From: Aureimonas phyllosphaerae
GTDB lineage: Bacteria > Pseudomonadota > Alphaproteobacteria > Rhizobiales > Rhizobiaceae
Assembly (NCBI RefSeq): GCF_900113065.1
Contig: NZ_FOOA01000007.1
Coordinates: forward strand, 62,001-126,000
DNA length: 64,000 nt
Direction of reading: 5' to 3'
The translations under genes and the position numbers were made by a program. Below are positions 35,931 through 44,107 of the stretch, piece after piece. The notes beneath the pieces were generated by a model, which saw nothing but the letters and a program-made list of their open reading frames with translations, was not told where the DNA came from and did no database searches. The first letter of the stretch is position 1. The number at the start of each line of letters is the position of its first letter.

Positions 35931-37340
35931 GTGGCCGACAACAAGGTCTTCGCCGGCCCCAAAGTGCGGCGCCTGCGCAATCAGCTCGGCCTGACGCAGA
36001 CGGCGATGGCCGGCACGCTCGGCATCTCGCCGTCCTATCTGAACCTCATCGAGCGCGACCAGCGGCCGCTGACCGTGCAGCTTCTCCTGAAGATGGCGCA
36101 GGCCTTCTCGCTCGACCTCGGGGAGTGGCAGGGGGGCGACCGCGAGAAGGTGGTGGCCGACCTCCGGCGCATCTTTGCCGATCCGCTGATCGCGGGCGAA
36201 CTGCCGGGCGAGGGCGAGCTCGTCGAACTGGCCGACGCCGCGCCCAACGTCGCCGCAGCCTTCGCCAAGCTCCATCGAGCCTATGGCGAGACGCAGGCGC
36301 GGTTGTCCGACCTGTCGGCCGCGATGGGTCGCGGCGAGGGGGCGGGGCTCCGGCTGTCCCGCCTGCCGCTCGACGAGGTGCGCGACGTCCTGGAAACCCG
36401 CCCGCACCATCATGCCGCGCTGGAGGGCGCGGCCGAGCGCCTGCGCACCGAGGTCGGACCCGTCGGCGAGGACCTCGGCGGCGCGCTGCGGCGTTGGCTG
36501 CGCGAGCGGCACGACATTGCGGTGCGCGTCCTGCCGGTCGAGGTGATGCCGCTCTGGCGGCGGCGCTACGACCGGCATTCGCGCCGCCTGTTCCTGTCGG
36601 AGCGCCTCGACGCCGCGGGCCGCCTGCGCGAGACCGCGGCGGAGGCCGTGCGCCTCGCCTTTGGCGACGCTGTGGAGGCCGAGGTCGCGAGCTTCGGCTT
36701 CTCCAGCAATGAGGCGCAGCGCATCGCGGTGCGCGAACTGACGCGCTACGGGGCGCTCGCCCTCGTCATGCCCTACGGTGCGTTCCGCGATGTGTCCGTG
36801 TCGGTCGGCTACGACGTCGAGCGGCTGGCCGCCCGTTTCGGCGCGAGCTTCACCGACGCCGCGGAGCGGCTGACCTCTCTCCAGCGGCACACGGCACCTG
36901 GGCTGCCCTTCTTCTTCCTGGAAACCGACCCAGTGGGCCATGTCCTCCGGCGGGCAGGCGCGCGGGGTTTTCCGGCGGCGCTCTTCGGCGGCGCCTGCGC
37001 GAGGCTCCCGCATGTGCGCGCCGGCGATGCGGTCGTCGCCGAGCGCGCCGAGATGCCGGACGGCACGGCCTGGCTCCTCGTCGCGAAGGGAGAGGCCGGC
37101 CTGCCCGGCGACTTCCCCGATCCCGGCCGGCGAACGCGCGTCCTTCTCGGTTGCGAATGGGACGCCGCGGCGGAGACGGTCTATGCGCGCGCGCTCGGGA
37201 CGGCGCGCGCCGTCGGCATCGGCCCGGCCTGCCGGACCTGCGAGCGAGAAGCCTGCGCGTCGCGCGCCAAGCCTCCGCTGACGCGCCCGCTCGCGCTCGA
37301 CGAATGGGTATCCGGTCTCACGCCTTACGATTTCCGTTGA
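35931..37340 (+). CDS. XRE-family regulator of the ScfR/RamB type
   Basis: A 469-residue DNA-binding regulator. The helix-turn-helix covers residues about 7-65 ('KVRRLRNQLGLTQTAMAGTLGISPSYLNLIERDQRPL' in part). An IrrE/ImmA-like middle region lacks a clear zinc HExxH motif ('ETAAEAVRLAFG' occupies the place). The C-terminal domain is the one common to short-chain fatty-acid regulators, with a Cys cluster 'CRTCEREACASRAK'. The start is GTG 35931 with AGGAG upstream. Divergent placement from aceA points to acetate/glyoxylate-shunt control, as for RamB; whether it activates or represses cannot be told. Confidence 0.88.
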   Translation: MADNKVFAGPKVRRLRNQLGLTQTAMAGTLGISPSYLNLIERDQRPLTVQLLLKMAQAFSLDLGEWQGGDREKVVADLRRIFADPLIAGELPGEGELVELADAAPNVAAAFAKLHRAYGETQARLSDLSAAMGRGEGAGLRLSRLPLDEVRDVLETRPHHHAALEGAAERLRTEVGPVGEDLGGALRRWLRERHDIAVRVLPVEVMPLWRRRYDRHSRRLFLSERLDAAGRLRETAAEAVRLAFGDAVEAEVASFGFSSNEAQRIAVRELTRYGALALVMPYGAFRDVSVSVGYDVERLAARFGASFTDAAERLTSLQRHTAPGLPFFFLETDPVGHVLRRAGARGFPAALFGGACARLPHVRAGDAVVAERAEMPDGTAWLLVAKGEAGLPGDFPDPGRRTRVLLGCEWDAAAETVYARALGTARAVGIGPACRTCEREACASRAKPPLTRPLALDEWVSGLTPYDFR

Positions 37341-37361
37341 AACGGGCGTGGAAAGAGCGCC

Positions 37362-38219
37362 ATGCAAAGGACGAACGGCCGCGCGGCCGTGACAGTATCG
37401 GACACGATCATGACAGACACGTCGTCGAAAAAGGCCGGCCCCCAGCAGACCGGCAAGACGCAAGGGCTCGAGGACACGATGAGCCGCCAGGGCACGGCGG
37501 CCCGCGTCGTGCAGGGCCTCGTCGACAAGGCCGAGGCGCTGAACCTGAAATACGCCCCCAACGGCAATCCGCCGGTCTATCCGACCGACGAGTTTCCCTG
37601 GGCGCGCGAGGTCGAGGCCGAATGGCGCCTGATCCGCGCCGAACTCGACAAGATTTTGGTGCGCAAGGGCGACCTGCCGGCCTTCCACGAGATCTCGTCC
37701 GAGGTCCGCTCCATCTCGTCGGATCAGAACTGGAAGACGTTCTTCCTGTGCGGCTACGGGATCAAGTCGGAGGAGGCGATCCGCCAGTGCCCCGAGACCT
37801 GGCGCATCCTGCAGAAGATCCCGGGCCTCAAGTCGGCGATGTTCTCGATCTTCGAGCCGGGCAAGCATCTGCCGCCGCATCGCGGGCCGTATAACGGCGT
37901 CCTGCGCTTCCATCTCGGCCTGATCGTGCCCGACCAGCCCGAGAAGATCGGCATCCGCATCGCCGACGACACGCGCCACTGGCGCGAGGGCGAGGCGCTG
38001 ATCTTCGACGACGCCTACGAACACGAGGCCTGGAACCATTCGGACTTGGTGCGTGTGGTGCTGTTCGTCGACTTCGAGAAGCCGCTCCGCTTCCCGGCCA
38101 GCGTCACCAACAAGGCAGTGCTCAACCTTGCCGTCTTCACCCCCTTCATCCGCGAGGGCTACAAGGCCCACAAGGCCTGGGAAAAGATGTTCTACGGCGA
38201 GGGGCGCAAGCACCGATGA
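37362..38219 (+). CDS. Aspartyl/asparaginyl beta-hydroxylase family protein (LpxO-like)
   Basis: A 285-residue 2-oxoglutarate/Fe(II) oxygenase of the family containing lipid A hydroxylase LpxO. The iron and cosubstrate residues lie in 'HLPPHRGPYNGVLRFHLGLIVP', 'FDDAYEHEAWNHSDLVRVVLFVDF'; the first His is in 'PPHRGP', the second in 'YEHEAWN', and the Arg binding 2-oxoglutarate is in 'RVVLFVD'. It has no evident membrane helix, unlike classical LpxO. A downstream ATG at 37410 is an alternative start. It overlaps the GNAT gene by ATGA. Confidence 0.85.
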   Translation: MQRTNGRAAVTVSDTIMTDTSSKKAGPQQTGKTQGLEDTMSRQGTAARVVQGLVDKAEALNLKYAPNGNPPVYPTDEFPWAREVEAEWRLIRAELDKILVRKGDLPAFHEISSEVRSISSDQNWKTFFLCGYGIKSEEAIRQCPETWRILQKIPGLKSAMFSIFEPGKHLPPHRGPYNGVLRFHLGLIVPDQPEKIGIRIADDTRHWREGEALIFDDAYEHEAWNHSDLVRVVLFVDFEKPLRFPASVTNKAVLNLAVFTPFIREGYKAHKAWEKMFYGEGRKHR

Positions 38220-38740
38220 GCGTGGACGGCGCGCCGGTCGCCGCCGACTGGCGGGGGATGGTGCCGAGCGACACGGCCGCCGTCGTGTCGCTCGCCGACC
38301 GGGTGCATCCGACGTTCCACGAGGACGAGGCCGTCTTCCGCGATCGACTCTCGCTGTTTCCGGACGGCTCGCTGGTGCTGGCGGCGCCGGGCGGCGGGCT
38401 CGCGGCCTATGCGATCGCCTATCCCGTGCGCCGCTTCGTCCCGCCGCCGCTCGACACGGTGCTCGGCCGCCTGCCGGAGGGCGCTGACGCGCTCTACATC
38501 CACGACGTCGCCGTGGCGCCGGAATGGCGCGGGCGAGGGCTCGCCGAGCCCGCGATCGAAAGGCTCCTCGCGCTGGCCGAGCCGTTCGGTGCGGCGGTTC
38601 TCGTGTCGGTCTACGGCACGCCGCCCTTCTGGGCGCGGCACGGATTCCGGCCCGTCGAGGACGAGGCGCTGACGTCCAAGCTCGCGAGCTACGGCGAGGA
38701 CGCCGTGTTCATGCTGCGCGAGACTATGAAGGAAGGATGA
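38216..38740 (+). CDS. GNAT family N-acetyltransferase
   Basis: A 174-residue acetyltransferase. The acetyl-CoA loop is 'VAVAPEWRGRGLAEPAIERLL' (R-x2-G-x-G/A type), preceded by the beta strand 'ALYIHDVAV' and followed by 'YGTPPFWARHGFRPVE', the usual motif B region. The substrate is unknown. The start overlaps the hydroxylase stop (ATGA), so the two are made together and may modify the same or related targets. Confidence 0.85.
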   Translation: MSVDGAPVAADWRGMVPSDTAAVVSLADRVHPTFHEDEAVFRDRLSLFPDGSLVLAAPGGGLAAYAIAYPVRRFVPPPLDTVLGRLPEGADALYIHDVAVAPEWRGRGLAEPAIERLLALAEPFGAAVLVSVYGTPPFWARHGFRPVEDEALTSKLASYGEDAVFMLRETMKEG

Positions 38741-38778
38741 AAGTCGGCCGCCGGCCCTAGGCAAATCAGGACGCTTTC

Positions 38779-38797
38779 GCAATATTGCCTTGCAATA
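38779..38797. promoter_or_regulatory. Overlapping palindromes upstream of potF
   Basis: GCAATATTGC (38779-38788) is a perfect palindrome and overlaps TATTGC-CTT-GCAATA (38783-38797), a perfect 6-bp inverted repeat. They lie 28 bases before potF in an AT-rich patch, the natural place for an operator of the potFGHI operon. The regulator is unknown. Confidence 0.45.
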
Positions 38798-38824
38798 CAG
38801 TTCGATGCGAAAGGTGCCCGTCCG

Positions 38825-39916
38825 ATGCGATTGACCCCCTTCCTGCTTGCCGGCGTGCTCGCCGGTCTCGGCACTCATGCGGCCTCCGCGCAGGAAAAGG
38901 TGCTCAACGTCTTCAACTGGTCGGACTACATCGACACCTCGATCATCGACGACTTCACCAAGGAAACCGGGATCCGGGTGGTCTACGACACCTACGATTC
39001 CAACGAGATCCTGGAAACGCGCCTGCTAGCCGGCGGCAGCGGTTACGACGTCGTGGTGCCCTCGGCCGAGTATCTGTCGCGCCAGATCGATGCGGGCGTC
39101 TTCCAGAAGCTCGACCCGTCCAAGCTGCCGAACCTGAAGAACATGTGGCCGGTGGTGACCGAGCGCGTGGCGGCCTACGATCCCGGCAACGCCCATTCGG
39201 TCAACTACATGTGGGGCACGACGGGCATCGGCTACAACGCCGCCAAGGTGAAGGAGCTCGCGCCCGACGCGCCGCTGGATTCCTGGGCCCTCGTCTTCGA
39301 TCCGAAGTTCGCCGAGCCCCTGTCGAAATGCGGCATCGACATGCTCGACGCGCCGGGCGAGATCCTGCCCGCCGCCCTCCAGTATCTTGGGCTCGACCCG
39401 AACGCGACCGACGCGGATTCGCTCGGCAAGGCGCAGGAGCTCCTGATGAGCGTGCGCCCCTTCATCCGCAAGTTCCACTCCTCGGAATACATCAACGGGC
39501 TGGCCAACGGCGACATCTGCGTGGCGGTCGGCTTCTCCGGCGACGTCTTCCAGGCGCGCGACCGCGCGGCCGAGGCCGGGCGCGGCATCGAGATCGGCTA
39601 TTCGATCCCGAAGGAAGGCGCGATGATGTGGTTCGACCAGATGGCGATCCCCGCCGATGCGCCGCATGTCGAGGAAGCGCATGTCTTCATCAACTACATG
39701 ATGCGCCCCGAGGTGATCGCGAAGGCGACGGACTTCGTGTCCTATGCCAACGGCAACCTCGCCTCGCAGCCGCTGATCAAGAAGGAGATCCTCGACGATC
39801 CGGCGATCTACCCGGACGAGGCGACGCTCCAGAAGCTCTTCATCAAGCGCCCCTACGACTCGCGCGCCCAGCGCCTGGCGACCCGCGCCTTCACCACGGT
39901 GAAGACCGGCCGCTGA
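38825..39916 (+). CDS. potF: Putrescine/spermidine ABC transporter, substrate-binding protein
   Basis: Periplasmic polyamine-binding protein of 363 residues with a Sec signal peptide (residues 1-22, cleavage 'ASAQE'). Family hallmarks are 'KVLNVFNWSDYIDTSIIDDFTKETGI', 'SGYDVVVPSAEYLSRQI' and 'NYMWGTTGIGYN'. Length and gene order (F-G-H-I) indicate the PotF putrescine type rather than PotD. First gene of potFGHI. Confidence 0.93.
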   Translation: MRLTPFLLAGVLAGLGTHAASAQEKVLNVFNWSDYIDTSIIDDFTKETGIRVVYDTYDSNEILETRLLAGGSGYDVVVPSAEYLSRQIDAGVFQKLDPSKLPNLKNMWPVVTERVAAYDPGNAHSVNYMWGTTGIGYNAAKVKELAPDAPLDSWALVFDPKFAEPLSKCGIDMLDAPGEILPAALQYLGLDPNATDADSLGKAQELLMSVRPFIRKFHSSEYINGLANGDICVAVGFSGDVFQARDRAAEAGRGIEIGYSIPKEGAMMWFDQMAIPADAPHVEEAHVFINYMMRPEVIAKATDFVSYANGNLASQPLIKKEILDDPAIYPDEATLQKLFIKRPYDSRAQRLATRAFTTVKTGR

Positions 39917-39981
39917 CGGCTGAAACGGTCGGGTGCCCCTCGAGCGCCCGACGACCGGCAACCGCGACACGAAGGACGGGC

Positions 39982-41133
39982 ATGGCGGGCGCACAGAAAT
40001 CCCTCGGCAACATCCGACGCAATTTCGATCCCTGGAACGATCCCGCCGCCAAGCCCCTCATCGAGTTCGACCACGTCACCAAGCGGTTCGCCGACTCGGT
40101 GGCGGTCGACGACCTGTCGCTCGGCATCTACACTCGCGAGTTCTTCGCGCTGCTCGGGCCGTCGGGCTGCGGCAAGTCCACGCTCCTGCGCATGCTGGCG
40201 GGCTTCGAGGAGCCGACGAGCGGCGACATCCGCCTAGGTGGGAAAAGCCTCAAGGGCGTTCCGCCCTATCGCCGCCCACTGAACATGATGTTCCAGTCCT
40301 ACGCGCTCTTCCCGCACATGAGCGTCGAGAAGAACGTCGCCTTCGGCCTGAAGCAGGACGGCATGGCGCGATCGGAGATCGACGCGCGCGTCGACGAGAT
40401 GCTGAAGCTCGTCAAGCTCGAGCCCTTCCGGCGCCGCAAGCCCAGCCAGTTGTCGGGCGGCCAGCAGCAGCGCGTGGCGCTCGCCCGTTCGCTCGCCAAG
40501 CGGCCGAAGGTGCTCCTACTCGATGAGCCGCTCGGCGCGCTCGACAAGAAGCTGCGCGAGGAGACCCAGTTCGAACTGATGGACCTCCAGCAGGAGCTCG
40601 GCCTGACCTTCGTGATCGTCACCCACGATCAGGAGGAGGCGATGACCATGGCCGACCGCATGGCCGTGATGCGGGCCGGTCGCATCTGTCAGGTCGCCCC
40701 GCCCGCCGTCGTCTACGAGGCACCGACCTCGCGCTATGTCGCCGATTTCGTCGGCAACGTCTCGCTGATCGAGGCGGAGGTGGAAAGTGTCGCCGGGGGG
40801 CTGGCGGTCCTGCGGTCCGCGTCCGGGCGCATCGAGACCGAGACCACGGTTCCGCTCTCGCCGGGGCAGACGGTCGCCTTCGCGATCCGCCCGGAAAAGG
40901 TGCGCCTGTCGCGCCGCGCTCCGGAAGCGGGCGCCGCCAACACGCTGACCGGCACGGTGTGGGACATCGGCTATCTCGGCGACGTCACGCTCTTCAATAT
41001 CAAGCTCACCGACGGCACGCTGGTGCGCTCCACCGTGATCAACGCGGCGCGCGTCGCGTCCGAGCAGATCGCCTGGGAGGAAGAGGTCACGCTCTCCTTC
41101 GCGCGCGACGCCGGCGTCGTGCTGGCGGAGTAG
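39982..41133 (+). CDS. potG: Putrescine ABC transporter, ATP-binding protein
   Basis: ATPase of the putrescine importer; 383 residues. Walker A is 'GPSGCGKST', the signature 'LSGGQQQRVALARSL', Walker B 'VLLLDEPLGALD', and the H-loop 'VTHDQEEAM'. The C-terminal TOBE-type regulatory domain follows (about 285-383). GAAGGA lies just before the ATG at 39982. The N-terminal 'NFDPWNDPAAKPLIEFDHVTKRF' is the PotG signature extension. Confidence 0.94.
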   Translation: MAGAQKSLGNIRRNFDPWNDPAAKPLIEFDHVTKRFADSVAVDDLSLGIYTREFFALLGPSGCGKSTLLRMLAGFEEPTSGDIRLGGKSLKGVPPYRRPLNMMFQSYALFPHMSVEKNVAFGLKQDGMARSEIDARVDEMLKLVKLEPFRRRKPSQLSGGQQQRVALARSLAKRPKVLLLDEPLGALDKKLREETQFELMDLQQELGLTFVIVTHDQEEAMTMADRMAVMRAGRICQVAPPAVVYEAPTSRYVADFVGNVSLIEAEVESVAGGLAVLRSASGRIETETTVPLSPGQTVAFAIRPEKVRLSRRAPEAGAANTLTGTVWDIGYLGDVTLFNIKLTDGTLVRSTVINAARVASEQIAWEEEVTLSFARDAGVVLAE

Positions 41134-41138
41134 GGCGG

Positions 41139-42044
41139 ATGGCCGAGCCTTCGAAGACCGGCGGCGGATGGTGGCGGGGCGCCGTGATCGGCATCCCCTA
41201 TCTCTGGCTGCTGGCGCTGTTTCTCGTCCCCTTCGCGATCGTCCTCAAGATTTCGCTGTCGACGACGACGATCGCGATGCCGCCTTACGAGCCGGCCTTC
41301 GCACTGGAGAACTGGCCGGACTTTCTGGCCAACCTGAAGCGTCTCACCGTCGACAACTATGTCTGGCTTGCCGACGACCCGCTCTATCTCGACGCCTACC
41401 TCTCGTCGCTGCGCATCGCCGCGATCTCGACGGTTCTGGCGCTTCTCGTCGCCTATCCGCTCGCCTATGCCATGTCGCGGGCATCCTCGACGATGCGCCA
41501 GATCCTCGTGATGCTGGTGATCCTGCCGTTCTGGACGAGCTTCCTGATCCGCGTCTACGCCTGGATCGGCATCCTGCGCAGCGAAGGCTACCTCAATCAG
41601 GTGCTGCTCTGGAGCGGCCTCGTGTCCTCGCCGCTCGAGATCCTCAACACCGAGACCGCCGTCTTCATCGGCATCGTCTATTCCTACCTGCCCTTCATGG
41701 TGCTGCCGATCTATGCCAGCCTCGAGCGGCTGGATGGGCGGCTTCTCGAGGCCGCGAGCGATCTCGGCTGCACGCCGCTGCGCGCCTTCTGGCAGGTGAC
41801 GTTCCCGCTCTCGCTGCCGGGCGTCCTCGCCGGGGCCTTCCTGGTCTTCATCCCGGCGGTCGGCGAGTTCGTGATTCCCGATCTTCTCGGCGGCTCGCAG
41901 ACGCTGATGATCGGAAAGACGCTCTGGGACGAGTTCTTCACCAACCGCGACTGGCCGGTGGCCTCGGCGGTGGCGGTGCTGCTGCTTCTCGTCCTCGTGA
42001 TCCCGATCATGCTGTTCCAGCGCGTCCAGGCGAGGGTGAACTGA
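41139..42044 (+). CDS. potH: Putrescine ABC transporter, permease PotH
   Basis: Inner-membrane permease of 301 residues with six hydrophobic helices. The large periplasmic loop after helix 1 ('TIAMPPYEPAFALENWPDFL') is typical of PotH. The EAA loop is 'LEAASDLGCTPLRAFWQVTFPLSLPG'. It starts 5 bases after potG and its stop overlaps the potI start by one base. Confidence 0.93.
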   Translation: MAEPSKTGGGWWRGAVIGIPYLWLLALFLVPFAIVLKISLSTTTIAMPPYEPAFALENWPDFLANLKRLTVDNYVWLADDPLYLDAYLSSLRIAAISTVLALLVAYPLAYAMSRASSTMRQILVMLVILPFWTSFLIRVYAWIGILRSEGYLNQVLLWSGLVSSPLEILNTETAVFIGIVYSYLPFMVLPIYASLERLDGRLLEAASDLGCTPLRAFWQVTFPLSLPGVLAGAFLVFIPAVGEFVIPDLLGGSQTLMIGKTLWDEFFTNRDWPVASAVAVLLLLVLVIPIMLFQRVQARVN

Positions 42045-42862
42045 TGGGACGCGGCCTCTCGCTCTTCAACGTCGTGTCGCTGGTCGTCGGCTTCGCCTTC
42101 CTCTACCTGCCGATCCTGCTTCTCGTGGTCTATTCCTTCAACGCCTCGCAGCTCGTCACCGTCTGGGGCGGGTTCTCGACGCGGTGGTATACGGCGCTGG
42201 CCGGAAACCGGCTCTTCCTCGACGCCGCCTTCGTCACCTTGCGGGTCGGCATCGTCTCGGCAACGCTGGCGACGATCCTCGGCACGCTCGCTGCGCTCGC
42301 GCTCGTGCGCCACAAGCGCTTCCGCGGGCGGCTCCTGTTCTCCGGCATGGTGTTCGCGCCGCTCGTCATGCCCGAGGTGATCACCGGTCTTTCGCTCCTC
42401 CTCCTCTTCGTCGCGATCGACTTCGACCGCGGCTTCTGGACGGTGACGATCGCCCACACGACGCTGACGATGTGCTTCGTGGCCGTGGTGGTGCAGTCGC
42501 GGCTGGTGTCGTTCGATCTGTCGCTGGAGGAGGCGGCGCAGGATCTCGGCTGCCCGCCTTGGAAGGCGTTCTTCCTCGTCACCCTGCCGGTGATCTGGCC
42601 GGCGGTCGCCGCCGGCTGGATGCTGGCCTTCACCCTGTCGCTCGACGACCTCGTGATCGCGAGCTTCACCTCGGGGCCGGGCGCGACGACGCTGCCGATG
42701 CGCATCTACAGCCAGGTGCGCCTCGGCGTGACGCCCGAGATCAACGCGATCTCGACCATCCTGATCGCGGTGGTGGCGGTCGGCGTCGTGATCGCCTCGC
42801 TTCTGACGAAGCGCCAGGAGGTCCGGCGGCTGCGCGACGAGCGGCTCGCCGCCGGGGCCTGA
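42044..42862 (+). CDS. potI: Putrescine ABC transporter, permease PotI
   Basis: Second permease subunit, 272 residues with six hydrophobic helices. 'IVYSFNASQ' has its usual PotC/PotI form here ('VVYSFNASQLVTVWGGFSTRWY'), and the EAA loop is 'LEEAAQDLGCPPWKAFFLVTLPVIWP'. It begins within the potH stop (TGATG). Its stop abuts the stop of the convergent gene with no spacer. Confidence 0.93.
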   Translation: MGRGLSLFNVVSLVVGFAFLYLPILLLVVYSFNASQLVTVWGGFSTRWYTALAGNRLFLDAAFVTLRVGIVSATLATILGTLAALALVRHKRFRGRLLFSGMVFAPLVMPEVITGLSLLLLFVAIDFDRGFWTVTIAHTTLTMCFVAVVVQSRLVSFDLSLEEAAQDLGCPPWKAFFLVTLPVIWPAVAAGWMLAFTLSLDDLVIASFTSGPGATTLPMRIYSQVRLGVTPEINAISTILIAVVAVGVVIASLLTKRQEVRRLRDERLAAGA

Positions 42863-44062
42863 TCAGCCCTTGCAGCCGCAGCTGTCCGCATGCGCCGTCT
42901 CGATCGCCGAGAAGGTGGCTTCCAGCGCCGCCGGCAGCGGGTGGGAGGGTGCCGCGGCCGCCGCCATCAGATAGTCGAGCGCCTCGAGGTCGGAGAGCGC
43001 GCGCACGAAGTCGGCGCGCTGCAGCGGATCGGCGGCTGGCTGCACCAGGCGCTGGCGAAGCGCCGCGAGGAGTGCGAGCGAAGGCCGGGCGTCGGACGCG
43101 CCCGGTCCCGGCGCCGGGATTGCCCCGGTCTGCATTGGGTCGGTGCCGGCGACCGCGGGGCCGCCGAGGACGCCTGCGGTTTCGGCACGGCTCGACAGGT
43201 CGCGGATCGCCCGCGCGATGTCGCTTTCGCTGGCCAGCGCTTCGCTCGGCTTCAGCGGCGGCAGGTCGGGATCGGAACTGCCCTCCGACACGCCGACGTC
43301 CTGGCGCGTCGCCACGCGCATCACGGGGCCGTAGACGTCGCTCGCCTGGAAGCCGACGCTGGAGCGCAGGTTGCTGGCGACCAGCGCCTCGCCCGGCCGG
43401 TCGTCGGGAGCGAACCGGGGGATGGGCGCCGGCCGGAGCGCGGTGCGGGCGGCGTCGAGGCTGACGCGCGCTGCCTCGCGCTGCGTCTTCACGAGGGCCG
43501 CGAGCCGGTCGGGCGACTGGCCGATGCGCGCCGCCTGAGCCCGCAGCGTCGTGAGATAGGCGTCGATGCCGCTGCACAGGAACGGCGTTTCCTTCTGGGA
43601 CAGGAAGTCGCCGAGATCCTCGCGGATCCGGGCGGCGATCCAGCGCGCGTTGGCGTCGAGCGGACCGACGGTGCGGCCTCTAGCCTTGGCAAGATCGGCT
43701 GCTGTACGCAGCGCCGCCGCGTTGCCGCCCGGCTGCGCCCGACCGGCTGGGGGGAAGATCAGAACGCCCGGAAGCGCCGCATCGGACGCACCGGCCTCGG
43801 CGCCGGCCGCAGCCTTGAGAGCTGCGAATTCGCTCTCGCGAATGGCGCCGAAGCGCGCGTGGAAGGCGTCGGCGCAGGCGGCGGGCGAGGCGGGCTTGGC
43901 TGGCGCCGCGGTGGTCGCCGCAGGCGCCTGCGGCGTCCGAGAGGCCCCGACGACGAGAACCGACGAGGCGGCGGCTGGAGTGCCCGAGACGGCGGCCGTG
44001 GCTGCGAGGGCGAGAAACAGCGAGCGGACCGCAGCGGTGCGGCGGTGGGTCGTCGTGGCCAT
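42863..44062 (-). CDS. Secreted protein of unknown function
   Basis: A 399-residue protein with a Sec-type signal peptide (basic 'THRRTAAVR', hydrophobic 'SLFLALAATAAVSG', cleavage near 'AAASS'), so probably periplasmic. It is Ala/Pro-rich with few recognisable motifs. Conserved-looking parts are 'CADAFHARFGAIRESEFAALKAAAG', 'PFLCSGIDAYLTTLRAQA' and a C-terminal 'DSCGCKG'; its few cysteines could form disulfides. I know no family for it. It follows the AsmA-like gene by 45 bases on the same strand, so an envelope role is possible. Confidence 0.65.
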   Translation of the reverse strand: MATTTHRRTAAVRSLFLALAATAAVSGTPAAASSVLVVGASRTPQAPAATTAAPAKPASPAACADAFHARFGAIRESEFAALKAAAGAEAGASDAALPGVLIFPPAGRAQPGGNAAALRTAADLAKARGRTVGPLDANARWIAARIREDLGDFLSQKETPFLCSGIDAYLTTLRAQAARIGQSPDRLAALVKTQREAARVSLDAARTALRPAPIPRFAPDDRPGEALVASNLRSSVGFQASDVYGPVMRVATRQDVGVSEGSSDPDLPPLKPSEALASESDIARAIRDLSSRAETAGVLGGPAVAGTDPMQTGAIPAPGPGASDARPSLALLAALRQRLVQPAADPLQRADFVRALSDLEALDYLMAAAAAPSHPLPAALEATFSAIETAHADSCGCKG

Positions 44063-44107
44063 GGACGTCCGGCTCCCGGGCAAGGGTTGGCACCCCGCCC
44101 GCCGGAT

